Source: an uncultured Planctomycetaceae bacterium
GTDB lineage: Bacteria; Planctomycetota; Planctomycetia; Gemmatales; Gemmataceae
Reading direction: 5' to 3'
NCBI GenBank assembly: GCA_903960945.1
Contig: CAJCCR010000122.1
Span: forward strand, 1-47,702
Length of the DNA: 47,702 nucleotides
The position numbers and the translations under genes are program-made. Numbering within the stretch: the first letter of the stretch is position 1; each line of letters begins with the position of its first letter. The notes beneath the pieces are model-generated. The model was not told where the DNA came from, did no database searches, and saw only the letters and a program-made list of their open reading frames with translations. Positions 1 through 8,329 of this stretch are shown in pieces.

Positions 1-648
1 GGTTTGGTTGGCGCAGGAAGAACAGAGTTAGCAGAAACTCTGTTTGGAATTCGGCCTTCCCAAGGAGGCAGGGCGATTCTCGATGGCGAAAATTTTCTTC
101 CCCGCTCGCCTGTCGATGCTATTGCTGCTGGTTTGCTTTTGGTTCCAGAAGATCGCAGGCATCATGGCTTGATCCTTTTACAAAGCATCAAGCACAATCT
201 TTCTCTCCCCAATCTTAAAACTATCTCCCGATTTTTTCTTGTTGATCCATTCAAAGAAGCAAAACTGTCTTCCGATAGTATTCAAAGGCTTGGCATTAAA
301 ACTACCAATGCGAATAAACTGGCTGGTCTTTTAAGTGGTGGAAATCAGCAGAAGGTTGTTCTTGCAAAATGGTTGGCTGTAGGACCAAAAGTTTTGATTC
401 TTGATGAGCCCACCAGAGGCGTTGACGTTGGGGCGAAAGCTGAAATCTATGAGCTAATTCGTCACCTTGCTAGCCTTGAAGTTGCTATTCTTATGATTTC
501 TAGTGATATGGAAGAAGTAATCCGCCTAAGCCAGCGTGTTGTTGTTCTTCATGAAGGAAATTTGCAAGGTGAACTTTCTGGTAATGATATTAATGAAGAA
601 TCGGTCATGCTGCTTGCTACTGGTTCAAAAGAGGTAAATGTCAAATGA
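1..648 (+). CDS. Sugar ABC transporter ATP-binding protein, C-terminal half (RbsA/MglA type), 5' truncated
   Basis: The frame is open from the first base, so the start lies outside the window. The visible 215 residues match the second nucleotide-binding domain of the double-ATPase subunits that power ribose and other simple-sugar importers. The ABC signature LSGGNQQ is at about residues 111-117 and the Walker B region LILDEPTRGVDVG at about 132-144; the GNQQK form of the signature is typical of the RbsA/MglA/XylG group. The stop overlaps the start of the permease gene by 4 bases (ATGA), so the two are probably translationally coupled. The substrate cannot be read from this subunit. The first ATPase domain and any periplasmic binding protein would lie upstream. 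Confidence 0.93.
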   Translation, partial: GLVGAGRTELAETLFGIRPSQGGRAILDGENFLPRSPVDAIAAGLLLVPEDRRHHGLILLQSIKHNLSLPNLKTISRFFLVDPFKEAKLSSDSIQRLGIKTTNANKLAGLLSGGNQQKVVLAKWLAVGPKVLILDEPTRGVDVGAKAEIYELIRHLASLEVAILMISSDMEEVIRLSQRVVVLHEGNLQGELSGNDINEESVMLLATGSKEVNVK

Positions 649-1754
649 TCAGGATCTTTGGAATTCTAGTAGTTGTATTTACTCTTTACGCATTGTTGAT
701 GATGTCTGATCCGCAGGCTCGCAGCTTGGAAAATCATATTAACTTAGAGCGCCGTATTGGCGAGTGGGGCGTTCTTACCCTCGGGGTTGGTTTTGTAATC
801 ATCACTGGTGGCATTGATCTTTCGATAGGTTCCGTTGTTTGCCTCGCAGCAGTCGCCTTTGGTTTGTTTCTTGAAAACGGATTCAACCCCTATATCGGTG
901 CGGTACTGGTTTTGATTGTTTCTGCATTTATCGGATGGATTCATGGTGTTCTCATTACTAAGGGGAATTTGCAGCCATTCATTGTTACTTTATGTGGCCT
1001 CTTTATTTATCGAGGTTTAGCACAGTTGCTTACACTGATCAAATTTAAGGAACTGGGGCAAAAGTTTTCCCAAGGTTGGGATACACCCGGCAGGGTTCTC
1101 CGTGATTCTTCTAGAGATGTTGGAATTGGCGATCGTCAGGACTTGGATGCTTTTCTTTTTTTACAGCGTGGCAATTTGCCCTTGGGCGATTGGCTTGGAT
1201 TACCTGAAGCCATTGGTCCTTGGCTGAATATTCCCATGCCATTGGTGCTTTTGTTTTTTCTTGCGATTATCGCAACGGTTTTCCTTCATCAGAGTGTTTT
1301 TGGCAGATACCTTTATGCATTAGGTTTTAATGAGCAGGCCGCCAAATATGCAGGCATTCGTACTGATAGGTACAAAACCATCGCTTATATTTTATGTTCC
1401 ACCCTTGCTGGCCTTGGTGGGATCTTGTTTCTTTTAAAGGTTCGTTCCGCATCTCCTTCTAACGCAGGAAGTTGGTTTGAGCTATATGCAATTACGGGGG
1501 CGGTGCTTGGCGGATTTAGTTTGCGAGGCGGTGAAGGTATGGTGGTTGGAATTCTTTTAGGAACCGCAATTCTTCCCTTACTGCGAAGCTTTGTTATTTT
1601 TGCAGGCATTCCCAGCGACCTAGAGTTTACCGTTATCGGGCTTGCGCTTCTTCTTGGTACCGTTGCGGATGAAATTGTAAGAAGGCAGACTGGTACTAGG
1701 CTTTTTGAACGCATAGCAGGCTTGTTTATCAAACCCAAAAGTTCTGCCACTTGA
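645..1754 (+). CDS. Sugar ABC transporter permease (RbsC type)
   Basis: This is a multi-spanning inner-membrane permease of the branched-chain amino acid/ribose permease family. Hydrophobic segments run through the protein, and the family hallmark GGIDLSIGS lies near residues 55-63, followed later by GAVLGGFSLRGGEG. At 369 residues it is longer than RbsC (about 320). The excess is mainly a polar stretch of roughly 60 residues (about 130-195, including QKFSQGWDTPGRVLRD) between membrane segments, probably an extended loop. The start overlaps the ATPase stop by 4 bases. It should form the transmembrane channel for the upstream ATPase; the sugar is unknown. It converges on prs, whose product uses ribose-5-phosphate, but no shared regulation is visible. 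Confidence 0.92.
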   Translation: MIRIFGILVVVFTLYALLMMSDPQARSLENHINLERRIGEWGVLTLGVGFVIITGGIDLSIGSVVCLAAVAFGLFLENGFNPYIGAVLVLIVSAFIGWIHGVLITKGNLQPFIVTLCGLFIYRGLAQLLTLIKFKELGQKFSQGWDTPGRVLRDSSRDVGIGDRQDLDAFLFLQRGNLPLGDWLGLPEAIGPWLNIPMPLVLLFFLAIIATVFLHQSVFGRYLYALGFNEQAAKYAGIRTDRYKTIAYILCSTLAGLGGILFLLKVRSASPSNAGSWFELYAITGAVLGGFSLRGGEGMVVGILLGTAILPLLRSFVIFAGIPSDLEFTVIGLALLLGTVADEIVRRQTGTRLFERIAGLFIKPKSSAT

Positions 1755-1766
1755 TTCGAGCTTTGG

Positions 1767-2717
1767 TTATTCGAATAGCTTGCTTACGGATTCATTCAAA
1801 TGGATTCTTCGAATAGCATCTGCAAGCAATGGAGCAGCGGATAGAATCTTAACGTTGGGGAGCTGTTTGTCGGGCGGAAGTGGAATTGTGTCGGTTACAA
1901 TTATTTCTTTGATTGGGGCCCCGTTTAGTCGTTCAACTGCTGGCCCGCAAAATACACCATGGGTTGCGCAAACATAAACTTCTCTTGCCCCATTTAGCTT
2001 TGCAACATGGGCTGCACCAACCACAGTGCCCGCAGTGGAAATCATATCGTCGAAAATCACAGCAACTTTTCCATCCATGGAACAGCCAATGAGATTAGCT
2101 TGATTAGTCTCGGTTGCACTTGATCTTCGTTTATCGACGATCGCAATACCGCCGCCAAGCTTCTTTTGGTACATCAGCGCTTTTTTGATGCTGCCTTCAT
2201 CTGGGCTTAGTATGACGAGTTCATCGGGCGGAATATTAAAACTTCGAACATAATCACAAATTACGGGGCTAGCGTGAAGGTGATCAACGGGGACATTGAA
2301 AAAGCCTTGAACTTGAGCTGCATGTAAATCTAATGCTAGAACTCGGTTCGCTCCTGCAACAGTAATAATATCTGCAACCATTTTGGCGGTGATGGGCACC
2401 CTGCCTACATCTTTGCGATCTTGTCTGGCATAGCCATAATATGGGATTACCGCCGTGATACGGGCTGCACTTGCTCTTTTAAAGCAGTCGAGCATCACGA
2501 GGAGTTCCATTAGATTTTCATTTACTGGCGGGCATGTGGGCTGGACAAGAAAAATATCTCTGCCTCGAACATCTTCGTCGATACGCACATAATTTTCACC
2601 ATCGGGAAAATCAGTCAGGGTTATCTTTCCCAAGGTGTCGTTGAGATGAAAAGCAATTTTTTCAGCCAAAGCTAAGTTGGCCCGACCGCTGAATACTTTG
2701 ATATTGTTGTTTTTCAT
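1767..2717 (-). CDS. prs: Ribose-phosphate pyrophosphokinase (PRPP synthase)
   Basis: The enzyme transfers pyrophosphate from ATP to ribose-5-phosphate to make PRPP, the precursor of nucleotides, histidine and tryptophan, in the cytoplasm. The 316-residue length is normal for class I enzymes. Visible hallmarks are the loop YARQDRK (96-102), the metal and ATP site DLHA (130-133), the catalytic VDKRR (194-198) and the ribose-phosphate loop DDMISTAGT (223-231). The ATG start is at 2715-2717, and the upstream ribosome-binding sequence is weak. It is transcribed alone and converges with the sugar transporter genes, 12 bases from the permease stop. Confidence 0.97.
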   Translation of the reverse strand: MKNNNIKVFSGRANLALAEKIAFHLNDTLGKITLTDFPDGENYVRIDEDVRGRDIFLVQPTCPPVNENLMELLVMLDCFKRASAARITAVIPYYGYARQDRKDVGRVPITAKMVADIITVAGANRVLALDLHAAQVQGFFNVPVDHLHASPVICDYVRSFNIPPDELVILSPDEGSIKKALMYQKKLGGGIAIVDKRRSSATETNQANLIGCSMDGKVAVIFDDMISTAGTVVGAAHVAKLNGAREVYVCATHGVFCGPAVERLNGAPIKEIIVTDTIPLPPDKQLPNVKILSAAPLLADAIRRIHLNESVSKLFE

Positions 2718-2895
2718 TGGAGATTCAGCCTGGTGATCGGACCATAGTTGAATAATGTGTTCCCAGTATTCTGGAAAGCCTTAGATATCTGTTATACAAA
2801 ATTAAGAATGCTTCATGAAGATTGGGCGTAAATGAGGCTGGTAATAAATATGGGTAATTAACATAAAGCTTTAATCAGTTTGATCTTAAGCTGAT

Positions 2896-3483
2896 TCAAG
2901 TTGCTAGTGGAAGAGATTTTGAAAAGCCGTTAAGGAAATGATCCACAATATCGTTGCAAAGCTGCTTTTGTCTGGGTTTATTGCCAAATCTTATGATAGC
3001 TCGGAGCCCGCCCAAAAGGAGGAGGGCAGATTCCTTTGGGTTTTGGATGAAGAATTCTTTTTGATCTTCTGCCAGTATAAATAACGATTCCACGAGCTGA
3101 ATTACATTCCAGCGGGTTTCTTGCCAAGGAAATTCAACCGAAGTTCGTTGAAAAGCCTCTGCATGAAGAATGAGGTCAAATAAATGAGGCCTGGCATCAA
3201 AAAGATTGATGGATGTTTCAAGAATAACGATAAGCTTGTTTTTGCAGGAAACTTCGGCTTTCACAGCATTTTCGATGAGTTTCATAAGTTCCGTGGATGC
3301 ATCTTTCAGTAGCGCAGCATAGAGTTCTTCTTTGTTTTTAAAATAGCGATAAATAGTGCCTTTCCCTACCCCTGCTCCAATGGCTATATCTTCCATGAGG
3401 ACTTCGTGGAATCGTTTAGAGGCAAACATAACCTCTGCGGCTGCTAGGATTTTCTCCTGAGGGATGGTAGATTTTGTAGTCAT
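2896..3483 (-). CDS. TetR/AcrR-family transcriptional repressor of the adjacent RND efflux genes
   Basis: This is a 195-residue regulator. The N-terminal helix-turn-helix region has the family pattern VGKGTIYRYFKNKEELYAAL, and the C-terminal half is the variable ligand-binding part. I chose the ATG at 3483 (MTTKST) because it has an AAGG-type ribosome-binding sequence upstream; the frame can be extended 15 codons to a TTG at 3528, but that would run into the promoter region. The gene diverges from the membrane-fusion and RND genes. The intergenic palindrome at 3540-3553 is a typical TetR-family operator overlapping the expected pump transcription start, so repression of the pump operon is the likely role. 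The inducer is unknown. Confidence 0.9.
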   Translation of the reverse strand: MTTKSTIPQEKILAAAEVMFASKRFHEVLMEDIAIGAGVGKGTIYRYFKNKEELYAALLKDASTELMKLIENAVKAEVSCKNKLIVILETSINLFDARPHLFDLILHAEAFQRTSVEFPWQETRWNVIQLVESLFILAEDQKEFFIQNPKESALLLLGGLRAIIRFGNKPRQKQLCNDIVDHFLNGFSKSLPLAT

Positions 3484-3507
3484 TTCGAAAACCTTGAAAC
3501 TAGATGA

Positions 3508-3536
3508 TTGACTAGTGTCTAAAATCAATTTACAAT
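3508..3536 (+). promoter_or_regulatory. Sigma-70-type promoter for the RND efflux operon
   Basis: TTGACT (3508-3513) and TACAAT (3531-3536) are separated by exactly 17 bases, a near-consensus -35/-10 pair. It points to the membrane-fusion gene, and transcription should start around 3542-3545, inside the adjacent palindrome. It lies within the leader of the divergent TetR gene. Confidence 0.75.
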
Positions 3537-3539
3537 AGA

Positions 3540-3553
3540 ACTGACCGGTCAGT
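3540..3553. promoter_or_regulatory. TetR-family operator: perfect 14-bp palindrome
   Basis: ACTGACCGGTCAGT is its own reverse complement. The GACCGGTC core is a common operator form for TetR/AcrR repressors. It sits four bases after the -10 element of the pump promoter and 56 bases upstream of the TetR start, so a bound repressor would block pump transcription and could also regulate its own gene. Confidence 0.8.
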
Positions 3554-3576
3554 CTTCACTTTATCACCTACCTTTG

Positions 3577-3608
3577 TGGCTTTCAATAGCCTTGGCTTTC
3601 ATTAGCCT
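3577..3608 (+). repeat. 16-bp tandem duplication in the efflux leader
   Basis: Two adjacent 16-base units, TGGCTTTCAATAGCCT and TGGCTTTCATTAGCCT, differ at one position. They lie between the operator and the ribosome-binding site of the membrane-fusion gene. Each unit is itself a short imperfect inverted repeat (GGCT...AGCC), so each could form a small hairpin in the 5' leader. Confidence 0.7.
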
Positions 3609-3630
3609 TGTACAACGGAGATTCTTTCTG

Positions 3631-4947
3631 ATGTTTCTTTGTAAGTGCTTTATTTGTGTTCCCTATTTACGTACCCTTGGGGTTTTATCTCTCTTTGTAA
3701 TTTTATTTTCTGGCTGTTCCAAGAAAGGTCTAGAAGCTCCTAAAGGTGGTTCCGAAGTTCGGCCTTCCCAGATGAAGCTCAAACGTAAAATTGAACTCTA
3801 TAAAATTCAAAAGCAACCTTTTCAAGCTACCTTGGAAACCGTTGGGCACCTTGAGGCCGAAGGGCAGACTGATATTGCTGCAGGTGTTAGCGGCGTCGTT
3901 GATGATGTTTTGTTTCGCGAAGGCCAATGGGTGGATCGGGATACTTTATTGGTGCGTATTGATCAAAAGAGGCATAAGGCTAATTATGATTCCGCACTCG
4001 CAATGGAAAAAAAAGCTGAGACAGCATTTGTTTTAAGTCGTGATCTTGAAGGGCTGACTCGCCTTGCAGGAATTGGCAGTTCTGCAGAGGACCGAGTCCG
4101 CGCCGCTGGGAATTCTAAACTTGCTGAAGCTGAGGCTTTACAAGCCAGGGCTGCAAGGGAACTTGCAGAGAATAATTTTAAACGCTCGCAGGTCAAGGCT
4201 CCATATTCGGGGCAAATCAACCAACGCAAGGTCACCGTTGGTAGTTATCTTGAAGATAAAACCGTGATCGCAACAATTGCCAACTTAAGTCGAATTCGTC
4301 TGGTGGGGTATGTCCCTGAAAAATCTGCGCCTGGCTTAAGGGCCTTGCTGGATAAAGAAGAGTTTCTTAGATCGGCGTGCTTGATCTCGAATACTTTGAT
4401 TTCACCTTTTAATGCTCTTACGATTTCCGCAGCAGATGCTTCCTCTTTATTGCCTTTTGGGTATGAAATGCGATTTACTCTTCGTGCTTTGCCTCGAGAA
4501 AATCTTACTGCCCGATTGTTTTTCATCAGTTCAGTTGCAAGCCCTGACACTCACATGTTTGAATGTAAGGGAATGATTGACCAATCCGCTTTTTCGTCGC
4601 AATTGAGGCCGGGATATACAGCAAAAATCATATGTGATCTTCCTGGTAAAAAAGATGCCTTAGTGGTTCCTGAGGAAGCGGTTCGCGCTAGTGAAAAAGG
4701 GTTTATAATTTTTCAGCCTATGCCCAGAGTTACCGCTGATGGATCCATTGAGTGGATTGCAAAGCCAAGAACATTGCAACTTGGTTTAAGAAAGCCTGGA
4801 GTTGTCGAAGTCTTGGATGGCGCAGGAGAGGGCGATTGGATTGTTCGTAAAGGCGCTGATGCTCTTGAAGAGGGGACTCCTGTAGAAGTGCCTAAGGAGA
4901 TGGAACAAGAGTTGTTGAAAAAGTTTAAGGAAGCTAAAAGTAAGTAA
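3631..4947 (+). CDS. RND efflux periplasmic adaptor (membrane-fusion lipoprotein)
   Basis: This is the HlyD/AcrA-type adaptor that would bridge the inner-membrane pump and an outer-membrane channel. The ATG at 3631 is preferred because GGAG lies 10 bases upstream; a TTG 57 bases earlier is also in frame. The N-terminus is a hydrophobic signal with the lipobox-like FSGC, putting the modified cysteine at residue 29. Next come the first half of the biotinyl-lipoyl-like domain (VSGVVDDVLFREGQWVDRD), a helical hairpin rich in Ala, Glu and Arg, the second lipoyl half (VKAPYSGQINQRKVTVGSYL) and beta-barrel regions. At 438 residues it is of normal size. It is first in an operon with two RND pumps, 21 bases before the first. 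No outer-membrane TolC-like gene is in the window. Confidence 0.92.
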   Translation: MFLCKCFICVPYLRTLGVLSLFVILFSGCSKKGLEAPKGGSEVRPSQMKLKRKIELYKIQKQPFQATLETVGHLEAEGQTDIAAGVSGVVDDVLFREGQWVDRDTLLVRIDQKRHKANYDSALAMEKKAETAFVLSRDLEGLTRLAGIGSSAEDRVRAAGNSKLAEAEALQARAARELAENNFKRSQVKAPYSGQINQRKVTVGSYLEDKTVIATIANLSRIRLVGYVPEKSAPGLRALLDKEEFLRSACLISNTLISPFNALTISAADASSLLPFGYEMRFTLRALPRENLTARLFFISSVASPDTHMFECKGMIDQSAFSSQLRPGYTAKIICDLPGKKDALVVPEEAVRASEKGFIIFQPMPRVTADGSIEWIAKPRTLQLGLRKPGVVEVLDGAGEGDWIVRKGADALEEGTPVEVPKEMEQELLKKFKEAKSK

Positions 4948-4968
4948 TCAATACCTATTTGGTGGATA

Positions 4969-7900
4969 ATGACCCTTTCTGATTTAAGTATTAAAAATCC
5001 TGTTTTCGCTGTTATGATCAGTGCCGCACTCGTGGTTTTTGGTTCTATTGCCTATCGTGGTTTGGGTATTAGTCAATTTCCTGAGCTTGACTTTCCGGTT
5101 GTTAGTATTAACACCACGAGAGAATCTGCTTCACCAGAGACAATGGATTATGATGTTACAGATATTATTGAGGATGCTGTTTCAAGCGTTGAAGGGATAG
5201 ATTACATCCAGTCTCAAAGTTTGCAGGGATCTGCCGTAACGACGGTGTTTTTTCGGCTTGAAAGAAATATTGATGCAGCGATGCAGGATGTGCAAAATGC
5301 TGTTTCTTCGGCTATGAACAGATTGCCCACAGATATAGACCCACCTGTTATTTCGAAAGTTAATTTCAATAAGTTTCCGATTATTTGGCTGGGTATTCAT
5401 GGGCAGAAGCCTCTTCCTGAAATCAATCGCTTTGTGAATGATATTCTTAAGCAGCAGATTCAAACAATTCCCGGCTGTGGCGGAGTGATGTACGGTGGCT
5501 TGCGCCCTAGAAATATGCGTATTTGGATCGATCAGGAAAAATTAGAGGCTTTTCATATTGATGCATTAGATGTTTTTCGCGCGCTTGAGGCTGAGCATGT
5601 CGAAAAGCCCGCTGGTTATCTTAAATCGGATAAACGAGAAATCAATGTAAGGTTAATGGGCGAAGCAAAGACTCCTAAAGAATTTGCTCGTTTGCCAGTT
5701 ATTTCAAAACCAGATGGCTCGATTGTTACTTTGGGCGATGTTGCAATTATTGAAGATGGCATGACCGACAGAAGGTCTTTTGCAAGATTCAATAAGGAAA
5801 CAACTGTAGGCGTTGGCGTAATGCGAGCAACAGGGGCCAATGTTGTTCAAGTTTGCGACGAAGTGAAAAGAAGGCTACCAATTTTGCGGGCCCTTGCGCC
5901 CGAGGGCGTTGAGATAGGCATATCAACCGATTTTTCCTTGTTTATTAAAGATGATATCGAGGAGGTAAAGCATTCACTTGTTATGGGGGTTGTACTTACC
6001 GCATTAGTTGCGTTGATGTTTTTAGGCTCAATGAGTTCCACCTTGAATGTTTGTGTATCGATCCCGGTTTCCATCATGGGAACTTTTGTTGTCATGAAGT
6101 ATCTTGGTTTTACTTTAAATTTTATGACACTTCTTGGGCTTTCGCTTTCTGTAGGTGTGGTGGTGGATGATGCTATTTTGGTGCTCGAAAACATTTACAG
6201 GCGCATGGAGAATGGGGAAACCCGGTTCCAAGCAGCTTTTAATGGAGCTAATGAAATTTCGTTTGCTGCATTGGCCTCTACACTTTCAATCGTTGCAATT
6301 TTTATTCCTGTAGCATTTATGCAGGGCGTAGTCGGACAGTTTTTCTTTCAGTTTGGTATTACGGTTACGGTTGCAGTTTTAATTTCTCTGGTTGTTTCGT
6401 TAACAATTACACCCATGCTTTCCTCTTTGTTTTTAAAGCTTCATAAAGAGGTTTTAATCAAACCGCCCACGATGCGTGGTGCCATGTCTTTGCCGATTAA
6501 TCTCTTCAGATACACATGGTGGGGTGCAGACAAATATGTTGTTTATCCTCTTTTGGTTTTGCCTACTCATGTGGTGATGAGTTTTATGGAGTTCGTTTAT
6601 AAAAGAGTTCTTCGATTCGCTGTTGATTATCCGGTCGTCATTCTTCCCATAGCTTTTAGCTTTGCCTGTTCACTTGGTTTTTTAGTTACAGGCTTGAAAA
6701 TCCCCCTTCCTTCTTGGGTTACCGCTAAAATTGGCACCCCATCTATTGTAATCAAGCCAATTGGGACAGAGCTTGTTCCTAGCGAGGATCAAAATCGTTT
6801 TGTCATAAGTTTGATTTGTCCGGTTGGGGTAAGCATTGATTATGTTGAGGAAATGATTGGTAAGTGTGAAAATGTTCTTGTCAATTTGAAAGATCCGGTG
6901 ACGGGCGCTGAAATCATTGCTGCGATGTTTTCTTCGATTTCTATTCGACCTGGGATGCTTATTTCTGAAGGGGTTGTTTTTATCCGATTAGTTTCCTCTA
7001 TGGATCGAACTTTGACTCAGACTCAAATCATTCAGGATGTTAGAAAAAAGCTGTCGGCTCTTGCTGGAGTTAGGCCAATTGTTTTAGATCTATCCACGCA
7101 GGGATTTACTCCCACTAGGGGCTTCCCTATTGATTTTGCAATTCAAGGGCCTGATTGGAAAACAGTTGTTGATTACGCTGAAAAAGTTCGTCTACGCATG
7201 ATTGAAAGCGGCATGGTTGCTGATGTTAATTCAGACTACCGGCCTGGTATGCCTGAAGAACAGCTTTTTCCCGATCGTGATAAAGCATCAGAGATGAACG
7301 TACCCATAAAGAAACTGGCATTTCTTTTGAATGTTGCATTTGGCGGTGTGCGCAACGGTCGATTTACTGATGAAGATAAACGATATGATGTTCGGATGAG
7401 GCTTTTGGAGAATCAGCGTGATACGCCAGATCTTTTGAGCAATTTACACATCAGGCAAGAAATTCCTTTATCTGCAGGAGTAAATCCACCAACTATTCCC
7501 ATCAATGATCTTAGCCAGCATAGAACTGTTTCGACCCTGCCGTTGATTAACCGTTATAATCATTTACGCAAGATAGAAATTACTGCCAACATGAGCCCGG
7601 GCGTTTCGCAGGGTGAATCCATCGCTCGATGCAAACAGATTGCTGAAGATGTTCGCGAAGAAATGGGACTCCCTCCAAGTTATCGTTCTGTTCAATTAGG
7701 GAATGCCAAGGCGATGGCGCAAACCATTGATAGCATGTGGCGTTCACTTGTTTTTGGTTTTTTGGTCGCGTATATGATTCTTGGAATTCAGTTTAATTCT
7801 TTTGTTCATCCATTAACTGTTTTGTGGGCAGTACCTTTTGGTGTAACTGGCGGGCTTCTTGTGCTTTGGCTTTGTGGAGATACGCTCAATCTTATGAGTA

Positions 7901-8322
7901 TGATTGGTTTAGTTCTTCTTGCAGGGTTGGTTAAAAAGAATTCAATTATACTGGTGGATTGTGCGAACCATTTTCGTGAAGCAGGCAAAAATGCCAGAGA
8001 ATCAATGTTGGAAGCTGGCTTTGTTCGCTTAAGGCCCATTATGATGACTTCTCTTGCTACAATTGCTGGGGTTGTACCGCTTGCATTTGGCTTTGGTGCT
8101 GGTGCTGAAAACAGAGGCCCTCTTGCTAGAAGTGTTATTGGTGGGATTTTCCTTTCTACCCTGATTACTCTCATCGTTGTTCCTTCGTTTTATGTTCTTC
8201 TTGAAAAAATAAACCATTGGCTAAACTCGTTGTCCAAGGGTGTTAAGGCTTCACCGGTTCTTCCGCCTGCTTCTAATATCAAACAATCTAATCAAGCTGC
8301 ATTGCAGCCCATCGAGGTTTGA
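4969..8322 (+). CDS. RND-family efflux permease, first of two
   Basis: This 1117-residue inner-membrane proton antiporter belongs to the AcrB/MdtBC-like HAE1 group. It has the two-fold RND layout: a transmembrane helix at the N-terminus (NPVFAVMISAALVVFGSIAY), a large periplasmic loop, a block of helices, then the same again. The paired proton-relay aspartates are in VGVVVDDAILVLEN (Asp400-Asp401), and the matching lysine region is LVKKNSIILVD (Lys989-Lys990). The central linker between the halves (about residues 495-600) carries extra hydrophobic sequence compared with AcrB. It follows the adaptor gene closely, and the second pump starts 7 bases after its stop, so all three are one operon controlled by the TetR operator. 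Substrates are unknown. Confidence 0.94.
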   Translation: MTLSDLSIKNPVFAVMISAALVVFGSIAYRGLGISQFPELDFPVVSINTTRESASPETMDYDVTDIIEDAVSSVEGIDYIQSQSLQGSAVTTVFFRLERNIDAAMQDVQNAVSSAMNRLPTDIDPPVISKVNFNKFPIIWLGIHGQKPLPEINRFVNDILKQQIQTIPGCGGVMYGGLRPRNMRIWIDQEKLEAFHIDALDVFRALEAEHVEKPAGYLKSDKREINVRLMGEAKTPKEFARLPVISKPDGSIVTLGDVAIIEDGMTDRRSFARFNKETTVGVGVMRATGANVVQVCDEVKRRLPILRALAPEGVEIGISTDFSLFIKDDIEEVKHSLVMGVVLTALVALMFLGSMSSTLNVCVSIPVSIMGTFVVMKYLGFTLNFMTLLGLSLSVGVVVDDAILVLENIYRRMENGETRFQAAFNGANEISFAALASTLSIVAIFIPVAFMQGVVGQFFFQFGITVTVAVLISLVVSLTITPMLSSLFLKLHKEVLIKPPTMRGAMSLPINLFRYTWWGADKYVVYPLLVLPTHVVMSFMEFVYKRVLRFAVDYPVVILPIAFSFACSLGFLVTGLKIPLPSWVTAKIGTPSIVIKPIGTELVPSEDQNRFVISLICPVGVSIDYVEEMIGKCENVLVNLKDPVTGAEIIAAMFSSISIRPGMLISEGVVFIRLVSSMDRTLTQTQIIQDVRKKLSALAGVRPIVLDLSTQGFTPTRGFPIDFAIQGPDWKTVVDYAEKVRLRMIESGMVADVNSDYRPGMPEEQLFPDRDKASEMNVPIKKLAFLLNVAFGGVRNGRFTDEDKRYDVRMRLLENQRDTPDLLSNLHIRQEIPLSAGVNPPTIPINDLSQHRTVSTLPLINRYNHLRKIEITANMSPGVSQGESIARCKQIAEDVREEMGLPPSYRSVQLGNAKAMAQTIDSMWRSLVFGFLVAYMILGIQFNSFVHPLTVLWAVPFGVTGGLLVLWLCGDTLNLMSMIGLVLLAGLVKKNSIILVDCANHFREAGKNARESMLEAGFVRLRPIMMTSLATIAGVVPLAFGFGAGAENRGPLARSVIGGIFLSTLITLIVVPSFYVLLEKINHWLNSLSKGVKASPVLPPASNIKQSNQAALQPIEV

Positions 8323-8329
8323 AAACAAC

